Part shown: positions 1 to 8,747 of the stretch, piece after piece | How the letters are laid out: every line of letters starts with the position of its first letter | How positions within the stretch are numbered: the stretch's first letter is position 1 | Assembly: GCA_024404115.1 (NCBI GenBank) | Contig: JAKSQM010000006.1 | Span: 116,050 to 180,049, forward strand | Length of the DNA: 64,000 nucleotides | Direction: 5' to 3' | Source: Clostridia bacterium | GTDB taxonomy: Bacteria > Bacillota > Clostridia > Oscillospirales > Acutalibacteraceae | The notes under the pieces: generated by a model | Seen by the model: the letters and a program-made list of their open reading frames with translations, nothing else | Databases searched by the model: none | Told to the model about the DNA's origin: nothing | Made by a program: the position numbers and the translations under genes

Positions 1-34
1 TGATTATGCCGAGATTTTCAGAAGTGTTTGCCAT
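1..34 (-). CDS. 5' end of a gene running off the left edge
   Basis: A minus-strand ATG at 34 opens a frame reading MANTSENLGII up to the window edge, with no stop. An AAGGAG ribosome binding site (44-49 on the plus strand as ctcctt) lies 9 bases upstream of the ATG. Eleven residues are too few to recognise a family. Confidence 0.5.
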   Translation of the reverse strand, partial: MANTSENLGII

Positions 35-255
35 AGTAATAAACTCCTTAGTCCAAAAATTAAATATTATTTCATTATACTGTTATATTATAACATATTA
101 TAGCCGATTTGTCATCATTTTTTGCAAGAAAATTGCCAAATTTCTAAAGAAATTTTTGTATAAGCAACGCTTTTTGAATATGAGAATAAAAAAGGCAGAT
201 AATAAGAGGGACAAATAAAAAATCAGCCACTAAAAGGCTGAAAGGAGAGCTTTAC

Positions 256-525
256 ATGAAGAAAATTTTACCTGCAATAACAGCCCTTATGCTGATTGGT
301 GCAGTTGCACTGACAGCCTGCGGCAAAAAGAGCAATATGGACGAAAAGAGCACAACCGAAAGCACCACAAGAAGCACAACCAATCTTTCACAGGCGGCAG
401 ATGAATTTGCAGACGATATGAAAACAACCATTGAGGACATCAAATCTGATGTCAGCGAAATGATGCCCGACAGAGATAAAACCACCGACACATCAAACAC
501 AACATCCACAACCAAAGGCGAGTAA
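256..525 (+). CDS. small Ser/Thr-rich lipoprotein, unknown function
   Basis: The 89-residue product starts with a classic lipoprotein signal: MKK, a hydrophobic stretch to about residue 19, then the lipobox LTAC with the acylated Cys at about residue 22. The mature part is short, rich in Thr, Ser, Asp and Glu, and looks mostly disordered. It should be anchored to the outer face of the membrane. An AAAGGAG site precedes the ATG. No domain is recognised. A shared terminator follows at 551-600. The lipoprotein call is firm from sequence; the function is unknown. Confidence 0.75.
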   Translation: MKKILPAITALMLIGAVALTACGKKSNMDEKSTTESTTRSTTNLSQAADEFADDMKTTIEDIKSDVSEMMPDRDKTTDTSNTTSTTKGE

Positions 526-550
526 CATTAAATACAAAACAAAAATAAAA

Positions 551-600
551 AAGATGGCTATGATTTGGCGCATTGTCCCTCATAACCATCTTTTGTTTTT
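551..600. terminator. bidirectional intrinsic terminator
   Basis: A 13-bp stem (AAGATGGCTATGA pairing with TCATAACCATCTT, one G-U) is followed by T-runs on both strands. It can end the lipoprotein gene from the left and the flavoprotein gene from the right, whose stop codon lies inside the element. Confidence 0.8.
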
Positions 601-1867
601 ATCCTAAGAAAGCTCCGTTGTTGAGAAGTATTTTCTGAATAGCTTTAATGTCAGCGTCTTTAGGCATACAACCGCTTTTAACCGCAACAGATGCACCTGT
701 TCCTGCGGCTTCGCCAAGGCAGCAGACAATTGGCATAATCCTGTATGATGCCTGCGCTTCGTGGGTGGAAGAAATACATCTTCCAGCCACAAGCAGATTA
801 TCAATTCCTTTCGGAATAAGGCTTCTGTAAGGAATGGTGTAGTATTCACCGTCTGGAAAATAATAGTGGCTTGTGCCGCTTCCCTCAGGGTTGTGAATAT
901 CAATGTCATAGTTGCCTGCGGCAATTGCATCGTCAAATTTTGTGCAGTTTACAAGCTCATCACCTGTGAGAATGTGTTCGCCGTCAATCATACGGCTTTC
1001 ACGGGCGCCAATCCATGATGCAGATGAAACAATCTGTGCATTTCTGAATGAGTGAAGCTCCTCTTTAAGCATTCTGTAAATATCATACATCTGCCGTCTT
1101 GCCTCACGCTCTGCCCATGAAACATCAAAGGGGTCAACAGGGTTTCTCTTAACAACTCTTGTGGTGTTGAAGTGAATAACGCCGTCAACCATTGTGCGGA
1201 AAAGAAGAATGTTTTCTCTGGGGTTGGAGGTTTTGCCCTCAGCTTTCCATCGCTTGTAAATTGCCTGTCTTTGCTCTTTACATTCGGGAGTAAAAAATTC
1301 TTTTTCATCAACATTTGCAATGCGGAAGCAAAGGGTCATTGGCTGGCAGAGATTATCGCTTTCTCTGCCAAGGTGATACGGGCATCCGCTCATAACTGCA
1401 AGGTCAGCATCACCTGTGCAGTCAATAAATTGCTTTGCGTTAAATGTGATTTTGCCAGCCTTTGTAATAACTGTTACGCTTTTAATTGAGCCGTTTTCAG
1501 CTTCACATTCGCAAAGTGTGGCATGAAAAAGAACATCAACGCCCGCCTCTTCCATCATATCGTCAAGAATCATTTTAAGATATTCTTCGTGGAAAGAAAT
1601 ACCCTCTTTTGCACCCATTGATTCAAGCTTTTCGCAGATTTCTGCAAAAATGCCACGGCTCAATTCAAGTCGCTCAAATGTGCCGTCATCCTTGTGGATT
1701 TTGGTTGAGTTTGGCATAAACGGGTTAATAAGGCAGGTGTTTGCCGCACCGCCCAAAGCACCAGACTGCTCAATGAGCAAAACACTGCTTCCGTTTCTTG
1801 CGGCGGCAAGTGCTGCGGCGGAGCCTGCAAAGCCACCGCCAACAACAACTATGTCATATTGTTTCAT
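599..1867 (-). CDS. FAD-dependent oxidoreductase (FAD_oxidored family)
   Basis: The 422-residue flavoprotein has an N-terminal Rossmann dinucleotide-binding motif GGGFAG at residues 10-15, an acidic ribose-binding residue near 33 (LLIEQSG) and a GALGG loop. A second FAD motif lies near the C-terminus (LLVAGRCISSTHEA). This layout matches the family of FAD-dependent oxidoreductases often found with sugar or carboxylate catabolism genes. The substrate cannot be told from sequence. It lies 18 bp downstream of a second flavoprotein on the same strand, so the two are probably co-transcribed. The ATG at 1867 has a GGGAG site. Confidence 0.85.
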   Translation of the reverse strand: MKQYDIVVVGGGFAGSAAALAAARNGSSVLLIEQSGALGGAANTCLINPFMPNSTKIHKDDGTFERLELSRGIFAEICEKLESMGAKEGISFHEEYLKMILDDMMEEAGVDVLFHATLCECEAENGSIKSVTVITKAGKITFNAKQFIDCTGDADLAVMSGCPYHLGRESDNLCQPMTLCFRIANVDEKEFFTPECKEQRQAIYKRWKAEGKTSNPRENILLFRTMVDGVIHFNTTRVVKRNPVDPFDVSWAEREARRQMYDIYRMLKEELHSFRNAQIVSSASWIGARESRMIDGEHILTGDELVNCTKFDDAIAAGNYDIDIHNPEGSGTSHYYFPDGEYYTIPYRSLIPKGIDNLLVAGRCISSTHEAQASYRIMPIVCCLGEAAGTGASVAVKSGCMPKDADIKAIQKILLNNGAFLG

Positions 1868-1885
1868 GATGGATACTCCCGCTTA

Positions 1886-3256
1886 TTATAAAGTTTCAAT
1901 AATATTTCTTGCTACCTGAACACCGCTGGCTGATGCGTGAGAAAGTGAATGTGTAACACCTGAGCAGTCGCCGATTACATAGAATCCGGGGAAAACAGTG
2001 TGAAGCTTTTCGCCGATTTCAACTTCCATATTGTAGAATTTAACCTCAACACCGTAAAGAAGTGTGTCATCATTGGCAGTACCGGGTGCAATTTTATCAA
2101 GAGCATAAATCATTTCGATAATGCCGTCAAGAATTCTCTTTGGAATAACAAGGCTCAGATCACCAGGTGTTGCAGAAAGTGTGGGTGTCATAAAGTTTTC
2201 ATCAATTCTGCTCTGTGTGCTTCGTCTGCCTCTAACAAGGTCGCCGAAACGCTGAACAATAACACCGCCGCCAAGCATATTTGAAAGGCGTGCAATGCTT
2301 TCGCCGTAGCCGTTGCTGTCTTTGAAAGGCTCTGAAAAATGCTTGCTTACAAGAAGAGCAAAGTTTGTGTTTTCTGTGTGCTTGCTCTTATCCTCATAGC
2401 TGTGTCCGTTAACTGTAACGATTCCGTTTGTGTTTTCGTTAACAACAACGCCGTTGGGATTCATGCAGAATGTACGCACAAGGTCCTCAAACTTCTCTGT
2501 TCTATACATAATCTTGCTTTCATAAAGCTCGTCTGTAAGGTGAGAGAAAACAGAGGCAGGGAGCTCAACTCTTACACCGATGTCAACACGATTAGACTTT
2601 GTTGGGATGTTCATTTCATCACAGATTTTTTCCATCCACTTGCTTCCGCTTCTGCCAACTGAAATAATACAGTTTGTGCAGGTGTATGTGCCGCTCTTTG
2701 CGTTGATTGTGTATCCCTTGTCAGTTTTTTCCACAGCTGAAACAGGGTCATTGAAATAAAAATCAACGCTCTTTTTCAGTTCGTTATAAAGATTTTCAAG
2801 AACAACATAGTTTATATCTGTGCCAAGATGGCGAACCTGTGCGTCAAGCAGATGAAGTCCGTTTTCAAGGCACTGCTTTTTAATTTTTGTGTTTGCTGTT
2901 GAATAAAGCTTTGTGCCCTCGCCGCCGTATGCAACGTTGATTTCGTCAACATATTTCATAAGGTCAAGAGCCTCCTGCTTGCCAACATACTGATAAAGTG
3001 TGCCGCCAAACTGGTTTGTGATATTGTATTTACCGTCAGAGAATGCGCCTGCTCCGCCAAAACCGCTCATAATAGCGCAGGTGGGGCATTTAATGCAGGA
3101 TTTCACCTTTTTGCCGTCAATGGGGCAATGTCTTCTTTCAAGTGAATTGCCTAACTCAAAAACGGCAATTTTGAGGTTTTTCTCAGCCTTAACAAGCTCA
3201 TATGCAGAGAAAATTCCTCCAGGACCTGCACCAACAATGATTACGTCATAATTCAT
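1886..3256 (-). CDS. FAD-dependent dehydrogenase, COG2509-like
   Basis: The 456-residue protein starts with GAGPGG at residues 9-14 (FAD-binding Rossmann fold). Four cysteines follow in the segment HCP...SCIKCPTC at about residues 43-60. The C-terminal motif is YVIGDCSGVTHSLSHA, the flavin-proximal GD motif. This pattern fits the uncharacterised FAD-dependent dehydrogenases of COG2509. The Cys cluster could bind metal or form disulfides, but that is inference. AAAGGA precedes the ATG at 3256. The gene is first in a two-gene flavoprotein operon with the 599-1867 gene. Confidence 0.85.
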   Translation of the reverse strand: MNYDVIIVGAGPGGIFSAYELVKAEKNLKIAVFELGNSLERRHCPIDGKKVKSCIKCPTCAIMSGFGGAGAFSDGKYNITNQFGGTLYQYVGKQEALDLMKYVDEINVAYGGEGTKLYSTANTKIKKQCLENGLHLLDAQVRHLGTDINYVVLENLYNELKKSVDFYFNDPVSAVEKTDKGYTINAKSGTYTCTNCIISVGRSGSKWMEKICDEMNIPTKSNRVDIGVRVELPASVFSHLTDELYESKIMYRTEKFEDLVRTFCMNPNGVVVNENTNGIVTVNGHSYEDKSKHTENTNFALLVSKHFSEPFKDSNGYGESIARLSNMLGGGVIVQRFGDLVRGRRSTQSRIDENFMTPTLSATPGDLSLVIPKRILDGIIEMIYALDKIAPGTANDDTLLYGVEVKFYNMEVEIGEKLHTVFPGFYVIGDCSGVTHSLSHASASGVQVARNIIETL

Positions 3257-3285
3257 AAAATCAATCCTTTCTTTTACTTATTACA

Positions 3286-3320
3286 ATAAAAAAGACCTAC
3301 CCTTTGGGGGTAGGTCTGAA
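3286..3320 (-). terminator. intrinsic terminator
   Basis: A G+C-rich hairpin (AGACCTACCC against GGGGTAGGTCT) is followed on the minus strand by TTTTTT. It ends transcription of the secreted-protein gene at 3437-3985, just before the flavoprotein pair begins. Confidence 0.8.
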
Positions 3321-3436
3321 AAAATGTATCCTCAATAATAATATCACTAATGAGCCTTAAAGTCAAGAAATATCTTTTATGTGTTACATATTACGGCAAT
3401 TATCTTATATCCGTTTTAAAGCGAAGTTTCTCAAAT

Positions 3437-3985
3437 TTATTTAATAGTTGCTAACTTTCTTTCGATAATCATATTCTCAATTTTGTCTATCAATAGTTCT
3501 ATCAGAACAGTAGGCGTAACTGTAATAAGACCAATGGGTGTGAAAGCACTTAAAAATAATGAGCCTGATATAGCTTCTTCAGCCTTGTCAAATATGGTTG
3601 CTTTGTGCTTTTTTAAAGTGAAGTTTTCGCTTTTCACTTTGTATTCGGGATGATTGCTGTTAAATGCCACCAAATAATACTCACCCTCGGCACAAGAACC
3701 TGAAATAGCTATGCCAGAAATTTTTTTGGATACATCAGTTTCTGCACCTGTTTCAGGGTCAATGTAGAAAAGGCTGTATTCTACAGCATCACCACTGGGA
3801 ATGGCTGCCTTGATTTTAGTGCTTTTTGCACCTGAATAATCGGTGCTTATTTTCACATCTTTCGGCTGCTTAAAGATAATGGGCATAAGTTTTGCGTCAT
3901 ATGTTTCATCTGCTGCAAATGCTGAAAGGGGAAGAACAGAAAACATCATTAAAACGCAGAGTAACAAAGAAATAATTTTTTTCAT
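3437..3985 (-). CDS. small secreted protein with C-terminal hydrophobic segment
   Basis: The product is 182 residues from the ATG at 3985, which has GGAGG 9 bases upstream; an in-frame ATG 15 bases further up lacks a site. It has a signal peptide (MKKIISLLLCVLMMFSVLP) cleaved near AFA-ADE. An immunoglobulin-like stretch of beta-strands follows (about residues 25-125), with prolines and PKDVKISTDYSG reminiscent of bacterial Ig-like domains. A hydrophobic segment sits near 140-165. It is probably a cell-surface or membrane-associated protein. No specific family is recognised. Confidence 0.7.
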   Translation of the reverse strand: MKKIISLLLCVLMMFSVLPLSAFAADETYDAKLMPIIFKQPKDVKISTDYSGAKSTKIKAAIPSGDAVEYSLFYIDPETGAETDVSKKISGIAISGSCAEGEYYLVAFNSNHPEYKVKSENFTLKKHKATIFDKAEEAISGSLFLSAFTPIGLITVTPTVLIELLIDKIENMIIERKLATIK

Positions 3986-4051
3986 AGTTTTATCCTCCAT
4001 AAAATAGGCAAAACAAACGCCGCAATATGTAACAGATTCTGAGGATTATTT

Positions 4052-5713
4052 TTATATGCTCTTTTTGATATTCTTGAGTCGCTTCATAACATCATTTACG
4101 CCTGTGCCGAAATAATCGTGAAGAATGTTGTATTCCTCATAAAGCTTATCATACATTTCAGCATTCTCTTTAATGGGAGTGTAAACAGTATCTTTAAGTT
4201 TGCCCATTGCACCTGCGGCTGTGAAGATGTCAGCGTATCCGCCATTTTCAACGCCTGCTGCAACAGATGCGTAAATTGCACTGCCAAGAGCGCCGCACTG
4301 TGTTGTGCCTGCAATTTTAATAGGCTTGTTGAGGATGTCAGCGTAAATCTGCATTGTCATAGGATCTTTCTGACTGATTCCGCCAGAAGCGATGATTTCA
4401 TCAACCTTAACCCCGTTATTCTGATATGTTTCAACAATTTTTCTTGTGCCGTAAGCGGTAGCTTCAATAAGCGCACGGTACATTTCTTCGGGCTTTGTCT
4501 GAAGTGTCATACCAAGCATCATACCTGTAAGGTCGCCGTCAACAAGAATACTTCTGTTGCCGTTCCACCAGTCAAGTGCAATAAGTCCGCTTTCGCCGGG
4601 TTTATATTTCTCTGCCTTTGAGCGGAGATATTTGTGAATGTTTATGCCCTGCTTCTCTGCTTCTTCAACATAGCTGGCAGGAACACAATTTTTAATAAAC
4701 CATGAGAAATGGTCGCCAACGCAAGCCTGACCAGCCTCATAAGCATAAAGGTTGGGATAAACACCGCCTGCAACAACACCGCTGATACCAGGAACAAGAT
4801 GTTCCTCCTCAGAAACAAGAATGTGACAGGTTGATGTGCCCATAATAGCAAGAAGAATGTTTGGCTTTGTGATTTTAACTGCGGGAACAGCAGCGTGAGC
4901 ATCAATGATAGCAGTTGTAACTGTCATGCCCTCGTTAAGACCCAGCTTCTCTGCCATATCTGCGGTAAGACCGCCAACTCTGTCGCAAAGCTGAACGATA
5001 GGATAGTTGAGCTTATCTTCAACAAAGTTTTCAAGGCGTGGGTCAAGTGCTTTAAGGAAATCCTTTGAGGGATAGCCTTCTTTGTTGTGCCACAAACCCT
5101 TGTAGCCTGCACAGCATGTGTTCTTGCCAAGAACTCCGCAAAGCTGCCAGATAACCCAGTCGGCTGCTTCAACTATGTAATCTGCTTCGTCATAAATTTC
5201 GGGTGCTTCGTCAAGAATCTGCCATGCCTTTGGAAGCTCCCATTCACTTGAAACTTTTCCGCCGTAACGCTTAATCCATTCCTCGCCCATTTCGTTTGCC
5301 TTTTCGTTAATGAGGTTGGCTTTGTCCTGTGCAGCGTGATGCTTCCAAAGCTTAACATATGCGTTAGGCTCGCTCTTGTATTTCTCCATCATGCAAAGAG
5401 GTGTGCCGTCTTTTTTAACAGGGAGAATGGTGCAGGCTGTGAAGTCAACACCAAGACCGATAACATCGTCAGGTGAAACACCGCTCTCTTTCATAACAGC
5501 AGGGATAGTGTTGTAGAAAACATCAAGATAATCCTGTGGATACTGAAGTGCCCAGTCAAAGCCTAACTTTGTGCCGTCTGGCAATGTGTCATCCATAACA
5601 CCGTGTGGATATTCAAATGTGCTGTCTGCAAGCTCTTTGCCTGTTTTAACGTCAACGATTGCGGCTCTGCCCGAAGCTGTGCCGAAATCTACACCGATAG
5701 TATATTTACTCAT
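4052..5713 (-). CDS. araB: ribulokinase
   Basis: The 553-residue FGGY-family kinase phosphorylates L-ribulose (or D-ribulose) to the 5-phosphate in arabinose use. The first actin-like domain opens with GVDFGTASGRA at residues 7-17, typical of AraB, followed by GLGVDFTACT. The second domain carries IMGTSTCHILVS and the ATP-binding IIASGGISQKDPM. The length is normal for ribulokinase. The gene has its own promoter and no araA or araD beside it. A rpe gene at 46.1 kb could use the pentose phosphate product. GGAGG precedes the ATG. Confidence 0.9.
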   Translation of the reverse strand: MSKYTIGVDFGTASGRAAIVDVKTGKELADSTFEYPHGVMDDTLPDGTKLGFDWALQYPQDYLDVFYNTIPAVMKESGVSPDDVIGLGVDFTACTILPVKKDGTPLCMMEKYKSEPNAYVKLWKHHAAQDKANLINEKANEMGEEWIKRYGGKVSSEWELPKAWQILDEAPEIYDEADYIVEAADWVIWQLCGVLGKNTCCAGYKGLWHNKEGYPSKDFLKALDPRLENFVEDKLNYPIVQLCDRVGGLTADMAEKLGLNEGMTVTTAIIDAHAAVPAVKITKPNILLAIMGTSTCHILVSEEEHLVPGISGVVAGGVYPNLYAYEAGQACVGDHFSWFIKNCVPASYVEEAEKQGINIHKYLRSKAEKYKPGESGLIALDWWNGNRSILVDGDLTGMMLGMTLQTKPEEMYRALIEATAYGTRKIVETYQNNGVKVDEIIASGGISQKDPMTMQIYADILNKPIKIAGTTQCGALGSAIYASVAAGVENGGYADIFTAAGAMGKLKDTVYTPIKENAEMYDKLYEEYNILHDYFGTGVNDVMKRLKNIKKSI

Positions 5714-5751
5714 AGAAAATTCCTCCGTAAATCTTTTGTTTACACTAAAAC

Positions 5752-5780
5752 ATTATATAGTAATATGCTTTATATGTCAA
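5752..5780 (-). promoter_or_regulatory. sigma-A promoter for ribulokinase
   Basis: On the minus strand TTGACA (5775-5780) and TATAAT (5752-5757) are separated by exactly 17 bases. This places the start about 30 bases upstream of the araB ATG. Confidence 0.75.
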
Positions 5781-5866
5781 AGATTTATTTTAAAAAATGT
5801 AGAAATAAGAGGGATAATGTGGTATAACATACAGACGAAAGTCTATTATTAAAAGGAGAATGTAAA

Positions 5867-6157
5867 ATGGCAGATATTTTTGAAGCGATAATGATAATTC
5901 TTTTTGGTATTTCATGGCCTGTGAATATCAGTAAGCTTGTAAAAAACAAAACGGCAAAGGGCACGAGCGTGCTGTTTTATTATCTTATTGAGGCAGGCTA
6001 TGCCGTTGGTATTGCGGCAAAATTCGTCAAGCTCAATAACGGAATTTCAACCCCGTGGTATGTGTGGTTTTTCTATATTCTCAATTTCTGCATGGTCTTT
6101 GCAGGCATTGTGATTTATTATAGAAATAAAAAACTTGATAAAGAAAAAATCTCTTGA
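5867..6157 (+). CDS. SemiSWEET / PQ-loop-like small membrane protein
   Basis: The 96-residue protein has three predicted membrane helices (about residues 5-22, 37-58 and 66-86) and a basic tail. This is the size and topology of bacterial SemiSWEET sugar transporters. The first helix holds GISWPVNISK followed by TAKGTS, similar to the PQ-loop region but with Pro-Val instead of Pro-Gln. It is divergent from araB, which makes a sugar role plausible but unproven. AAAGGAG precedes the ATG. The membrane topology is clear; the transport role is inference. Confidence 0.65.
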   Translation: MADIFEAIMIILFGISWPVNISKLVKNKTAKGTSVLFYYLIEAGYAVGIAAKFVKLNNGISTPWYVWFFYILNFCMVFAGIVIYYRNKKLDKEKIS

Positions 6158-6182
6158 CATCTTGTCAATATTTTGCTATAAT
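6154..6182 (+). promoter_or_regulatory. promoter of the rpsF-ssb-rpsR operon
   Basis: TTGACA (6154-6159) and TATAAT (6177-6182) with a 17-base spacer, both perfect consensus, as expected for a ribosomal protein operon. The -35 box overlaps the stop codon of the preceding gene. Confidence 0.9.
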
Positions 6183-6188
6183 TCTTGC

Positions 6189-6235
6189 CCGTGGTAAATT
6201 TTATGCCACATCCTTGGCACGCAAGTGCCCATTAT
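6189..6235 (+). promoter_or_regulatory. structured rpsF leader, possible S6:S18 autoregulatory element
   Basis: The leader between promoter and rpsF contains a stem GGCAC-gcaa-GTGCC (6216-6229) and an adjacent GTGG/CCAC pairing (6191-6209). rpsF leaders in many bacteria carry an RNA motif bound by the S6:S18 complex. Position and hairpins fit, but I did not match the conserved motif base by base. Confidence 0.4.
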
Positions 6236-6258
6236 GTCCAGAAGGAGGTGCTTCAGAG

Positions 6259-6537
6259 ATGGTTAAATACGAAACAATGTTCCTTTTCTCAGTTAAAAAC
6301 GGTGAAGAGGCAACAACAGCTCTTGTTGAGAAGATGAAGGCTCTTGTTTCTGCTAACGGTACACTCGAAAGCGTTGATGAATGGGGTAAGCGCAAGCTTG
6401 CATATGTTATCGACCACGAGACAGAGGGTTACTATGTTCTTATGAACTATGAGTGCAACCCCGAGTTCCCTGCAGAGCTTGATCGTATCGTTAAGATTAC
6501 TGACGGTGTTCTTCGTGCTCTCATTATCAAGAAGTAA
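6259..6537 (+). CDS. rpsF: 30S ribosomal protein S6
   Basis: The 92-residue protein has the S6 pattern: MVKYETMFLF at the start, the WGKRKLAYVI strand and a final RALIIKK. It binds the central domain of 16S rRNA as a pair with S18, encoded two genes downstream. The start is set at the ATG at 6259 because GAAGGAGG (6241-6248) lies directly upstream; longer in-frame reading would cross the promoter. First gene of the classic rpsF-ssb-rpsR operon. Confidence 0.97.
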   Translation: MVKYETMFLFSVKNGEEATTALVEKMKALVSANGTLESVDEWGKRKLAYVIDHETEGYYVLMNYECNPEFPAELDRIVKITDGVLRALIIKK

Positions 6538-6551
6538 GGAGGATAAACCCG

Positions 6552-6995
6552 ATGATTAACAACGTTGTTCTCATGGGCAGATTGGTGGCAACACCGGAAC
6601 TGCGCAGCACAGGAACAGGGATTTCCGTTGCTTCTTTCACAATTGCTGTTGAGCGTGCATATGCAAAAGCAGGCGAACAGAGACAGGCTGATTTTGTGGA
6701 TTGCATCGCATGGAGAAACACTGCGGAATTTATCACAAGATATTTCCAGAAAGGCTCAATGATAGCCATTACAGGTTCTATTCAGACCCGCAATTATGAA
6801 GATAAAAACGGTAACAAGCGTAAGGCTGTTGAAGTAGTTGTTGATAATGCCAGCTTCTGCGGTTCAAAGGCAGAGTCAGGCACAACAGGCGGCTATTCAG
6901 CTCCCGTAGCACCCGCTGCTCCTGCTCCCTCATTCACTTCAGGCAGTGAAAGTGATTTTGAGGAAATTTCAGAAGATGACGATCTTCCATTCTGA
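6552..6995 (+). CDS. ssb: single-stranded DNA-binding protein
   Basis: The 147-residue protein has an OB fold (residues 1-105; start MINNVVLMGRLVATPELR, with the core strand DFVDCIAWRNTAEF). A low-complexity Ala/Pro/Ser linker follows. The acidic tip DDDLPF is the conserved docking peptide for replication and repair partners. Its place between rpsF and rpsR is the standard Firmicutes arrangement. AAGGAGG precedes the ATG by 7 bases. Confidence 0.97.
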   Translation: MINNVVLMGRLVATPELRSTGTGISVASFTIAVERAYAKAGEQRQADFVDCIAWRNTAEFITRYFQKGSMIAITGSIQTRNYEDKNGNKRKAVEVVVDNASFCGSKAESGTTGGYSAPVAPAAPAPSFTSGSESDFEEISEDDDLPF

Positions 6996-7032
6996 TTATC
7001 GCCATCAACTATAATTTAAGGAGGTTTTTTAA

Positions 7033-7275
7033 ATGGCTTACGATAAAAGCAACCGTCCTAACAGAAAAGGACGCAAGAAAGTTTGCTCATTCTGTGTAGA
7101 TAAAGTTGATTACATTGATTACAAAGACATCAACAAGCTCAGCAAGTACACTTCAGACAGAGAGAAGATCCTTCCCCGTCGTGTAACTGGCACTTGCGCA
7201 GCTCATCAGCGTGCTCTTACAACAGCTATTAAGCGTGCACGTCAGATAGCTCTTCTCCCCTACACAAACGACTAA
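7033..7275 (+). CDS. rpsR: 30S ribosomal protein S18 (Cys-containing form)
   Basis: The 80-residue S18 shows [25 protein letters not shown], the signature [15 protein letters not shown] and the end [12 protein letters not shown]. Cysteines in VCSFC and GTC indicate the zinc-ribbon-capable (C+) form seen in many Clostridia. It pairs with S6 in the 30S platform. AAGGAGG precedes the ATG, and a terminator follows at 7297. Confidence 0.97.
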   Translation: MAYDKSNRPNRKGRKKVCSFCVDKVDYIDYKDINKLSKYTSDREKILPRRVTGTCAAHQRALTTAIKRARQIALLPYTND

Positions 7276-7296
7276 TTTTCGTTTGATTTAAAATTT

Positions 7297-7330
7297 ACGA
7301 GGTATTGCTTATGCAGTGCCTCGTTTTTTT
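7297..7330 (+). terminator. terminator of the rpsF operon
   Basis: ACGAGGTATTGC pairs with GCAGTGCCTCGT around a 4-base loop and is followed by TTTTTTT. Confidence 0.85.
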
Positions 7331-7331
7331 A

Positions 7332-7361
7332 TTGACAAACACGGAGGATTGTGTATATAAT
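7332..7361 (+). promoter_or_regulatory. promoter of the zinc-ribbon membrane protein gene
   Basis: TTGACA (7332-7337) and TATAAT (7356-7361) are separated by 18 bases, immediately after the rpsR terminator. Confidence 0.75.
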
Positions 7362-7381
7362 TCAATCAAGGAGGTATGGAT

Positions 7382-8650
7382 ATGTTCTTAATTGCTATTC
7401 TTGTGGCGGCAATTTTAGCTTTTGCCTGCTATAAAATTTTTATCGAAACCAAAACCGATGACATTGGCGAAGAAATCAAAAAAATTGAAAAGAAAGATAA
7501 CAAAAAAGCAAAAAAATCGGGCAACATTGTTACCTGCAAACTTTGCGGCGAAAAAATCAACACACTTAAATATGATTTTTGCCCAAGCTGCGGCGGAAGA
7601 TTCTGTGTTGATGAAAAACCAAAGCTTCCGCAAAATTATAATTATCCCCAAAGCACTTCCGCAACTCCCCCAAAAACAACATATGTGAGGACTACTCCCA
7701 CAAGAACTGTTGCACCTTTAAATAATACACAGCCTCAGAGCGGTAATACAGTTTCAAAGAATGGCAAAAAGGCATCACCTGCAGTGATTGCAGTGATTGC
7801 GTTTGTGGTTATCGGCACAATTATGACAGCCATTGTTTCCGCAAACTTTGATGATAAAGATTTTTATGATTATACAGACGATGTGTATGACTATATCTAT
7901 GGAGAAGAAAATATTCCTGATTATTATGAAGAGCAGAATTATGCCCTTGACGGCTCCGATGTTCTCTTTGAAGAAGACGATGTTTCAGTTTCTATAACAA
8001 AATTCTATCAGGATACATCTGGCAGTGAGGAAACAGGTGAGCCTCTTGTTCAATTTACTTTTTCAAACGATAGTGAAAATGATGTGTCTGTATTCTTTGA
8101 TATTGTAGCTGTAAACAATGATTGCAGTATGTATAATCAAACAACCATTGATGCCAAGGTAGATAGCGGCGAAGAAATTGATGTGTTAAGGTATGTTGAT
8201 GCCGGTTTATCATTGTCTATAAAGGAGCTTGCTGTTAGCCATATAAGAATAAGCGACCAGGACACAGGCGAGGTTTATTATGGCGAAACAGAGGAAGAGT
8301 ATAACAAGCTGATTTATGTTACCACAGATACAGACGAAAAAATCGTAAATCTTCACGACTTTGATGGTAAACCGATATACGATAAAAACGGGATTAAAAT
8401 TTTCAGCGGTGAGAATTGGTTATATCTCGAAAATAATTCAGATAACGATTTCAAAGCTGGCGCTTATTCGTTTACGAACAGCACTAAGCTTCAAGGGTTC
8501 GTTGCAGAGAATATGCTCTTTCTTCACGGCTGCAATATGACCATTGACTATGATGTGGATTATGAGGATGAGGGTAATGTTTCATTCTCCTTTAACTTTG
8601 AATGTAAGGCAGACCCAAACGCAAACTTCACAACAGGTCGAATAAGCTAA
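7382..8650 (+). CDS. membrane protein with zinc ribbon and extracytoplasmic domain
   Basis: The product is 422 residues from the ATG at 7382, which sits 7 bases after AAGGAGG; an ATG 6 bases earlier abuts the site. A short N-terminal hydrophobic helix is followed by a Lys-rich stretch and a zinc ribbon (CKLCGEK...FCPSCGG, about residues 55-85). A Pro/Thr linker leads to a second membrane helix near 135-160. The C-terminal 260 residues are acidic and beta-rich. Zinc ribbon plus membrane helix plus exported domain is common in uncharacterised Firmicutes envelope proteins. No function is assigned. Confidence 0.75.
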   Translation: MFLIAILVAAILAFACYKIFIETKTDDIGEEIKKIEKKDNKKAKKSGNIVTCKLCGEKINTLKYDFCPSCGGRFCVDEKPKLPQNYNYPQSTSATPPKTTYVRTTPTRTVAPLNNTQPQSGNTVSKNGKKASPAVIAVIAFVVIGTIMTAIVSANFDDKDFYDYTDDVYDYIYGEENIPDYYEEQNYALDGSDVLFEEDDVSVSITKFYQDTSGSEETGEPLVQFTFSNDSENDVSVFFDIVAVNNDCSMYNQTTIDAKVDSGEEIDVLRYVDAGLSLSIKELAVSHIRISDQDTGEVYYGETEEEYNKLIYVTTDTDEKIVNLHDFDGKPIYDKNGIKIFSGENWLYLENNSDNDFKAGAYSFTNSTKLQGFVAENMLFLHGCNMTIDYDVDYEDEGNVSFSFNFECKADPNANFTTGRIS

Positions 8651-8665
8651 ATTAAAATAACTCAG

Positions 8666-8697
8666 TCGGCATTTCAGCAATGAAGTGCCGATTTTTT
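8666..8697 (+). terminator. intrinsic terminator
   Basis: An 11-bp stem TCGGCATTTCA/TGAAGTGCCGA with a short loop and TTTTTT follows the zinc-ribbon membrane protein gene. Confidence 0.8.
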
Positions 8698-8747
8698 ATG
8701 CAATTTTGAAATTAAATAAAAAAATATCGAAAAACGATAAATTTATG

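Noticed and set aside
6-218. 70-codon plus-strand frame at the left edge
   Set aside because: Low-complexity, AT-rich, no ribosome site; it overlaps the upstream region of a minus-strand gene start at 34.
252-515. Minus-strand frame across the lipoprotein gene
   Set aside because: Mirror of the Thr/Ser codons of the lipoprotein; no ribosome site.
4118-4621. 167-codon plus-strand frame inside ribulokinase
   Set aside because: Antisense to a full-length ribulokinase with all family motifs; composition is Cys/Asn-rich noise.
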